From Betaproteobacteria bacterium RIFCSPLOWO2_12_FULL_68_20 (lineage in GTDB: Bacteria > Pseudomonadota > Gammaproteobacteria > Burkholderiales > SG8-39): a stretch of DNA of 45,656 nt. A model generated the notes under the pieces. It did no database searches. It was not told the DNA's origin and was given only the letters and a program-made list of their open reading frames with translations. The stretch covers positions 1 through 45,656 of the forward strand of contig MERQ01000037.1 in assembly GCA_001770655.1 (NCBI GenBank). The letters are read 5' to 3'. A program made the translations under genes and the position numbers. Positions 40,923-45,656 of this stretch are shown in pieces. Numbering within the stretch: the first letter of the stretch is position 1; each line of letters starts with the position of its first letter.

Positions 40923-41336
40923 TCAGCTCTGCACCCAGACCTTGCCGTCGACGCGCTCCCAGAGCAGGTCCTCCTTGGTGCCGTCGAGGATCGTGGTCTT
41001 GAAGCGGTTCGGCGCCTGGAACTCGAAGTAGAACAGGGGATCCAGCGCCCGCAGTCGGTGGCGGTCTTCTGCCGGGATGAAGATCATGTCGCCCGGCTCC
41101 ACCCGGCGGATGCCGTCGTGCGTCTCGACCGTGCCGCGGCCTTCCATGATGAAGTAGAAGTGCTCGCAGTTCTCGTGCAGGTGCAGCGGCGAGGCCGCGC
41201 CCGCCCGGTAGCGCATGATCCCTGCCAGCATGTCGTCCATGCCGGTCAGCTCCTTGCTGACGAAGAACACCCGCTCGCGCCCCGGCACGGTCGAGAGCAG
41301 CTTGGGAAGCTCGCTTTCCTGGAAGAGATAGGCCAT
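40923..41336 (-). CDS. Cupin-domain protein
   Basis: The 137-residue cupin has a complete first motif, SPLHLHENCEHFYFIMEG (about 49-66), with His-x-His and a later His/Glu, and a second motif VEPGDMIFIPAEDRHRLRAL (about 79-98), with the last His. It starts at ATG 41336 with an AGGAGG ribosome binding site, 14 bp after the small subunit of the transhydroxylase-like enzyme. It should bind iron or another metal; in this setting it could be an aromatic ring dioxygenase-like, isomerase or sensor protein. Confidence 0.8.
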   Translation of the reverse strand: MAYLFQESELPKLLSTVPGRERVFFVSKELTGMDDMLAGIMRYRAGAASPLHLHENCEHFYFIMEGRGTVETHDGIRRVEPGDMIFIPAEDRHRLRALDPLFYFEFQAPNRFKTTILDGTKEDLLWERVDGKVWVQS

Positions 41337-41350
41337 CTGTGCCTCCTTAT

Positions 41351-42202
41351 TCAGTCGCCCGAGCGCAGCTGGATGGTGCCGAGGTTGCGGCTCGCGCCGA
41401 GCTCGAGCTCGAGCGACTGCGTCGCGAAGCGTGGATCGCTGAACGAAACGCGGTAGCGGCCGCTGCCTTCGCCCAGGCCGTCGACGCGCCAGTCGCCGAA
41501 GTCGTCGCTGACCGTCTCGGCGAGCGTCCTGCCGTCCTTCTCCAGCGCGACGCGCACGCCGGCGGCGCACTCGTTCACGCCGCCGATCGGGCCGGCGAGG
41601 CTCCCGCCGACGAACGCCTTGCGCCAGCGGTCGAGGTTCTTGTAGTACACGCGCGGCTTGGTGCCGAGCTCGGGGCGCAGCGTTTCCAGACCCTCGCGCC
41701 GCGCCATGGCCTGCATCTCTTCGTCGCTCACGCAGACGCTGCGCATCGCGCGCGTCGGGCACACCTGCGCGCCGCGCGTCTGCGTCCAGCCCGAATCGAT
41801 CAGGTGCGCGTCGAACGGCCAGGCCTGCGGCAGCTGCTGCGCCTCGTTCCAGAACGCCGCGCCGTAGGGACAGGCCTCCGCGATCTGGCGCTGGCCCTTC
41901 GCCTTCTCCGGGACGATGAGCACGATGCCGTCCGGGCGCTTGACGACCGCTCCGTCGCGAGCCGCCTTCAGGCATGGCGGGTCGTCGCAGTGGTTGCAGG
42001 TCACCGGCAGGTAGGCGACGTCGACCATGGGATAGGCGCCGCGCTCCTTTCTGCGGATGTCGATCCAGCGCTGGCCGTGCTTCGCCATCTCGGCGGCGTA
42101 GCCGGGAAATTCGTTGCCGTAGTACTCGTCGTGGCAGGCGAGCGCGCACAGGTTGCAGTCGCAGCACCTGGCGACGTCGATGACGAGGTTCCATTTCCTC
42201 AT
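41351..42202 (-). CDS. Transhydroxylase-family iron-sulfur small subunit
   Basis: The 283-residue protein closely resembles the small subunit of Pelobacter pyrogallol transhydroxylase: VIDVARCCDCNLCALACHDE (about 7-26), GAYPMVDVAYLPVTCNHCDD, RPDGIVLIVPEKAKGQ, EACPYGAAFWNE and PELGTKPRVYYKNLDRWRK (about 177-195), then a C-terminal beta-sandwich domain. It should pass electrons to or from the molybdenum site. Nine of the twelve cysteines I recall for the three-cluster Pelobacter subunit are present: Cys13, 16, 19, 23, 69, 72, 77, 111 and 148. The CxxC of the third group is replaced by WPFD (128-131). So one cluster is probably lost. It sits three bases after the large subunit. Confidence 0.88.
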   Translation of the reverse strand: MRKWNLVIDVARCCDCNLCALACHDEYYGNEFPGYAAEMAKHGQRWIDIRRKERGAYPMVDVAYLPVTCNHCDDPPCLKAARDGAVVKRPDGIVLIVPEKAKGQRQIAEACPYGAAFWNEAQQLPQAWPFDAHLIDSGWTQTRGAQVCPTRAMRSVCVSDEEMQAMARREGLETLRPELGTKPRVYYKNLDRWRKAFVGGSLAGPIGGVNECAAGVRVALEKDGRTLAETVSDDFGDWRVDGLGEGSGRYRVSFSDPRFATQSLELELGASRNLGTIQLRSGD

Positions 42203-42205
42203 GGC

Positions 42206-45200
42206 TCAGCCCGCCGCGGCGGCCTGCGGCACGGCGCGGCGGCGCAGGTTCGGCGTGCCGTCCCAGCGCTCGACCTCGACCAGGCAGGAGTTCGCCGCCG
42301 TTCCGGTGACCTTCTTCGCGATCGAGCGCTTGGGCGTGAGCTGGTTGACGCAGCCGCCGCGGTCGACCGACGCGCCCGGCTCGCCCAGGGGGTCGTAGCA
42401 GGCCGAGGATCCGTAGGAATGCACCGTGCCGGGCGGCAGCCGCTCGGTGAGCTTCGCCGCGCAAAGAACCGTGCCGCGGTCGTTGTAGATCGCGACGATG
42501 TCCTGGTCCCTGATGCCGCGCGCGGCGGCGTCCGCGCTGTTCATCCTCAGGATCCAGTAGTAGTAGCCGTCGACCAGCACGCGGTGGTCGCGGATGTCGT
42601 TCACCGAGCTGTCCTTGCCGTCGCTCATAGTGTGGTAGGTGAAGCGCGGGTGAGGCGTGATGAGCTGCAGCGGATAGCGCGCGTACAGGTCCTTTGCCGC
42701 CGGCCCTTCCCACGAAGGCAGGTACTTCACGATCGGCGGGCGCTCGGGGTCGTCCGGGTCGAAGCGCTTCAGGCTCGAGCACTCGAACTCGAATCTTCCC
42801 GATTGCGTCTGCAGGCCCTCGAGGAAATGCTGGCTGTAATCGCCGGGCAAGGGATGCGGCTCGGGCACGTCCTTTTGCCGGCCCTCGTAGAACCAGCGCA
42901 GCGCCACCGGGTCGCGGTGCGCCTCGTCGAGCGCGGGGACGACGAAGTAGCCTTTCTTCAGGAACTTCTTCCACGAGATGTGCTTCGGCAGGTCGGAGGC
43001 GTCGAACAGCCGCTTCACCCAGTCGATCTCGCCCATGCCCTCGGAGAAGTACGCGCCCAGGCCCAGGCGCTCGGCGATGTCGAGGAAGATCTGGTAGTCG
43101 GACTTCGACTCGCCGAGCGGCTCGATGCACTTGTGCTGCAGGAACACCACGCGGTGATTCATCTGCGTCTGGCCGTGCAGCGCGTAGCCGCCGGTGCCGC
43201 CGAACTCGCTGATGTCCCAGCGCTCGAACTGCGTGCAGGCGGGCAGCAGCACGTCGGCGAACTTCGCCTCGCCCTCGAGCCAGATCGACTGGTTGACGAC
43301 GAACTCCAGCTTGTCCGTGCGGTACGCCTTCACGTAGCGGTTGGTGTCGGTCATGGTGCCGATGGAGGCGCCGCCGTACTTGTAGAACATCTTCACCGGC
43401 GCGTGCCCGGCCTGCGGATAGACGAATTTCTGGAACTGGCCCTCGATGGACTTGCCGTTCCAGGGATAGCCCTCGGCCCTGCCCTCGAGGATCGCCTCGG
43501 GGATCTGCAGGCGCGGCACGCGCTGCGCCGACGGGTTGTAGGAAGGAAGCTGCGGCATCCTCTGGTAGAGGTTGATCGCGATGCCGCTGCCCTCGATGTC
43601 GCCCGACAGGCCGCCGTCGGCGTAGCCGGGAAAGTAGAAGCTGCGCACGTCGATCGGCGTGCCCCACTGCAGCAGGCCGAAGTTCACTCCCGGCCTGCCG
43701 ATGCCCTGCATCGCCATGAGGCACGCAAGCGCGCGCGCCCACTGGATCCCGGTCGCCGAGCGGCACGCGCCGCCGTGGCCGTTGCCCCAGCCGCCCGCGC
43801 CGAGGTAGGTCTTCTTCCTGCCCCACTTGCACGCGAGCGCGCGCACGTCCTTCGCCGCGATGCCGGTCTCGGCTTCCTGCCACTCGGGCGTCTTCGGCAC
43901 GCCGTCTTCGTTGCCCATCAGGTAGTCGCGCCACTTGTCGAAGCCCACCGTGCGCTTCTCGACGAAGCTCTTGTCGTAGAGCCCCTCGGAGATCCATACC
44001 TGCGCGATCGCCATCGCCAGCGCGGGATCGCTGCCCGGTTTCGGCGCGAGCCACTTGCCGCCGAGCAAGGCCGCGCTGTTGTTGTAGTAGGGGTCGATGT
44101 GCACCAGCTCGATCCCCAGGTCCTTCAGCCACAGGCGCCGCGCCGTGCCCTCGTAGGCGGCGTACGAGCCGCTCGTCGTCTCCGGGTCGGCCGACCAGAA
44201 CACCACCATTTCGGCCTGCTGCATCAGGTCCTCGACGGTGTTGTAGGTTTCGGTCTGGCCCAGGCGCATGCTGTAGCCGTAGTGGTGCATCGCGCCCCAG
44301 TACCAGCCTTCCCAGCTGTCGGGGTTGTGCACCACGCGCGTCGTGCCGATGGCGTTGAAGAACTTGAAGGCGGAGCTGATGTAGTAGCCGATGTTGCCCC
44401 AGGTGTGGTGCGAGCCGTGGTTCGCCAGGATCGCGCCCTGGCCGTACTCGCGCTTGACGCGCTTGATCTCGGCGGCGACGATGTCGAGCGCCTCGTTCCA
44501 GCCGATGCGCTCGTAGCCCGAGATGCCGCGGTTGTGCGGGTTGCGCGCGCCCTTCGGATCGAAGTCCACGCGCTTCATCGGATAGAGCAGCCGCGCGGGA
44601 GAGTAGAGCGTCGACTTCTGGCACAGGGTGTGCGGCGCGACGCTCGTCTTTCGCGGCGGGGAGTAGCTCCTGCCGCGCGCGCGGATCGTCCAGGAAGGCG
44701 CGTCCTCGTCGGTGAACTCGAGCGGCGTGAGGCGCACGACCTTGCCGTCCTTCACGTACACGAACACCGGCCCGCCATTGGTGTGGCTGACGTAGCGCAT
44801 CGTGCCGTCGGGCATCGGGGTGCCCCAGCGCATGCCGAGCGACTGCATCCGCCACAGCGTCTGCATGAACCAGAGCGTCACGTCGTCGGGCCCGGTCATC
44901 TGCAGGTTGAAGTTCTTGATCGCCTCGATCTGCTCCAGGTGATCGACCGGCGGGGTCATGAGGCGCGCGCCGAGCGCGGCGTTCGCCACCGTGATCGTCA
45001 TGTCGGGCGCCGGGTGCAGCCCGCGCCGCGTGGCGAGCCTGCCGTCGCGGAAGGCGTACCAGCGGCCGATACCGCCGTCGCGCGTGCGGATCTGCGCGGT
45101 GAAGTTTTTCTCCTTCAGGCGCGCGGCGAACCCCGGGAAGCGGCGCGCCTGGATGCGGATCGCCTGCGCGAGGCCGAACAGCAGCAGGGAGAACCTGAAT

Positions 45201-45211
45201 TCGCTTAGCAC
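42206..45211 (-). CDS. Transhydroxylase/resorcinol-hydroxylase-family molybdenum large subunit with extra N-terminal domain
   Basis: The 1001-residue protein is a DMSO-reductase-fold enzyme of the pyrogallol transhydroxylase/resorcinol hydroxylase branch. Core homology begins near residue 138 ([19 protein letters not shown]). His268 in [11 protein letters not shown], Asp298 and Ser299 in [12 protein letters not shown] match catalytic His144, Asp174 and molybdenum-ligand Ser175 of the Pelobacter enzyme in exact spacing; Tyr530 in [10 protein letters not shown] is the probable Tyr404 match. As in that family there is no N-terminal iron-sulfur motif. Residues 1-137 are an added domain resembling SCP2 ([47 protein letters not shown]). 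Start GTG 45211. It probably hydroxylates a phenolic ring without oxygen. Confidence 0.88.
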   Translation of the reverse strand: MLSEFRFSLLLFGLAQAIRIQARRFPGFAARLKEKNFTAQIRTRDGGIGRWYAFRDGRLATRRGLHPAPDMTITVANAALGARLMTPPVDHLEQIEAIKNFNLQMTGPDDVTLWFMQTLWRMQSLGMRWGTPMPDGTMRYVSHTNGGPVFVYVKDGKVVRLTPLEFTDEDAPSWTIRARGRSYSPPRKTSVAPHTLCQKSTLYSPARLLYPMKRVDFDPKGARNPHNRGISGYERIGWNEALDIVAAEIKRVKREYGQGAILANHGSHHTWGNIGYYISSAFKFFNAIGTTRVVHNPDSWEGWYWGAMHHYGYSMRLGQTETYNTVEDLMQQAEMVVFWSADPETTSGSYAAYEGTARRLWLKDLGIELVHIDPYYNNSAALLGGKWLAPKPGSDPALAMAIAQVWISEGLYDKSFVEKRTVGFDKWRDYLMGNEDGVPKTPEWQEAETGIAAKDVRALACKWGRKKTYLGAGGWGNGHGGACRSATGIQWARALACLMAMQGIGRPGVNFGLLQWGTPIDVRSFYFPGYADGGLSGDIEGSGIAINLYQRMPQLPSYNPSAQRVPRLQIPEAILEGRAEGYPWNGKSIEGQFQKFVYPQAGHAPVKMFYKYGGASIGTMTDTNRYVKAYRTDKLEFVVNQSIWLEGEAKFADVLLPACTQFERWDISEFGGTGGYALHGQTQMNHRVVFLQHKCIEPLGESKSDYQIFLDIAERLGLGAYFSEGMGEIDWVKRLFDASDLPKHISWKKFLKKGYFVVPALDEAHRDPVALRWFYEGRQKDVPEPHPLPGDYSQHFLEGLQTQSGRFEFECSSLKRFDPDDPERPPIVKYLPSWEGPAAKDLYARYPLQLITPHPRFTYHTMSDGKDSSVNDIRDHRVLVDGYYYWILRMNSADAAARGIRDQDIVAIYNDRGTVLCAAKLTERLPPGTVHSYGSSACYDPLGEPGASVDRGGCVNQLTPKRSIAKKVTGTAANSCLVEVERWDGTPNLRRRAVPQAAAAG

Positions 45212-45245
45212 GCCTGGATTTCACCCCGCCGGTCGGGCGGTCTTC

Positions 45246-45259
45246 TTGATGCATGTCAA
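45246..45259. promoter_or_regulatory. FNR-type box between the transhydroxylase and Bug-receptor genes
   Basis: TTGATgcatGTCAA matches the consensus at 9 of 10. On the minus strand a -10-like TGAAAT (45218-45223) lies 32 bp from its centre, predicting a start close to the GTG at 45211. On the plus strand weaker elements such as CAGATT (45282-45287) lie at a similar distance. It can serve either or both genes. Confidence 0.55.
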
Positions 45260-45335
45260 GTCCCCCCGCATACCGCGGCCTCAGATTAGCTACTCTGGTA
45301 GTCGCGCATCCAGGCGCGGGAAGGAGGAAGGGGCG

Positions 45336-45656
45336 ATGCGAAACACTTTGCGGGCAGCGCTGCTTGCCGCCGCGGCGGCGGCGTTCGCGGCGCAGGCGCA
45401 GGAATATCCCGCCAAGCCGGTCACCATCGTCGTTCCCTTCGCGCCGGGCGGCCCGACCGACATCACCGCCAGGGCGCTCGGCGAGCGGCTCGCCGCGTCG
45501 CTCGGCCAGCAGTTCATCGTGGAGAACAAGCCCGGCGCCGGGAGCCGGCTCGGCGCCAAGTACGTCGCGGGCGCGACCCCCGACGGCTACACCCTTCTGT
45601 GGGGCAGCGGCAGCTCGCTCGCGGTGGCGCCGCTGCTGTACAAGGACGCCGGCTAC
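45336..45656 (+). CDS. Bug/TctC-family periplasmic solute receptor (partial)
   Basis: The first 107 codons run off the right edge. A signal peptide (MRNTLRAALLAAAAAAFAAQ, cleavage about 20-22) is followed by the Bug pattern EYPAKPVTIVVPFAPGGPTD, the ligand-loop VENKPGAGSRLGAKYVA and GYTLLWGSGSSLA. An AAGGAGG ribosome binding site lies upstream of ATG 45336. It should bind a carboxylate in the periplasm. It is divergent from the transhydroxylase operon and may deliver a substrate for that cluster. Confidence 0.88.
   Translation, partial: MRNTLRAALLAAAAAAFAAQAQEYPAKPVTIVVPFAPGGPTDITARALGERLAASLGQQFIVENKPGAGSRLGAKYVAGATPDGYTLLWGSGSSLAVAPLLYKDAGY

Noticed and set aside
40560-41336. The two adjacent cupins as one split bicupin gene
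   Set aside because: Each has its own start and stop, and the downstream-lying one (41336) has a strong ribosome binding site. Their sequences differ and the 9-bp gap contains no sign of a broken frame.
41339-45208. Long plus-strand open frame antisense to the transhydroxylase subunits
   Set aside because: No recognisable domain and biased composition; the opposite strand has clear family matches throughout.
1-45656. CRISPR arrays, tRNA or rRNA genes, insertion sequences, prophage genes
   Set aside because: No regularly spaced repeats, cloverleaf-like sequences, transposase motifs or phage structural genes were seen on reading either strand.

Overview
The window is a very GC-rich piece of chromosome, probably from a facultatively anaerobic, denitrification-capable betaproteobacterium (Rhodocyclales or Burkholderiales-like). 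The pointers are a Thauera-type class I benzoyl-CoA reductase operon, two orphan Bug/TctC receptors, NnrS-like membrane proteins, a hemerythrin-DUF2249 protein, a probable NarX-type sensor at the left edge, and several FNR/DNR-type boxes. Assignments come from reading motifs by eye; no database was searched.

Layout. 1-5.7 kb: edge of a nitrate/nitrite-type sensor kinase; a lower-GC, internally deleted TDT/TehA-type transporter; a respiration and NO-linked group (NnrS-like protein, hemerythrin-DUF2249, small membrane protein, heme A synthase); then a zone of decay with a frameshifted small membrane protein and a stub of cytochrome b. 5.7-9.8 kb: a B12-binding radical SAM enzyme, a 2-aminobenzoate-CoA-ligase-like enzyme and a MaoC hydratase. 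10.1-15.0 kb (minus strand): korA-korB-ferritin-like-epimerase-DUF59-NnrS-like, tightly overlapped. 15.1-22.0 kb (plus strand): oah-dch-bcrC-bcrB-bcrA-bcrD-fdx. KorAB reduces ferredoxin, BcrCBAD uses it with ATP to dearomatise benzoyl-CoA, and Dch and Oah carry the product through hydration and ring cleavage; the Had dehydrogenase step is missing here. 22.0-25.8 kb: a GMC oxidoreductase with an EgtB-like sulfoxide synthase, and an AbrB/PIN toxin-antitoxin pair. 25.9-34.9 kb: an amidohydrolase-type aromatic decarboxylase, a Bug receptor, a UbiD decarboxylase, a nitrilase, an anSME-like radical SAM enzyme, a YqeC-like P-loop protein, an EntE/salicylate-type acyl adenylating enzyme, a double EthD protein and a truncated second UbiD. 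34.9-37.2 kb: a branched-chain-type ABC transporter (LivH, LivM and a truncated LivG). 37.2-45.2 kb (minus strand): three cupins, a tandem hotdog thioesterase, an orphan acetylene-hydratase-like molybdenum/tungsten enzyme, and a two-subunit enzyme of the pyrogallol transhydroxylase/resorcinol hydroxylase family. A second Bug receptor runs off the right edge.

The most interesting points are: (1) one FNR-type box at 15034-15047 with mirror-image -10 elements exactly 31 bp to either side, able to drive korAB and the bcr operon together, plus four more good boxes elsewhere; (2) the 37.2-45.2 kb cluster, whose transhydroxylase-like large subunit carries an extra N-terminal domain resembling SCP2 and whose small subunit has lost several cluster-binding cysteines; it may be an undescribed anaerobic hydroxylation route for phenolic compounds; (3) a clean deletion scar fusing a UbiD gene to livG. 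The window shows no CRISPR array, rRNA, tRNA, phage or insertion sequence, and no DNA-binding regulator gene apart from the AbrB-type antitoxin.
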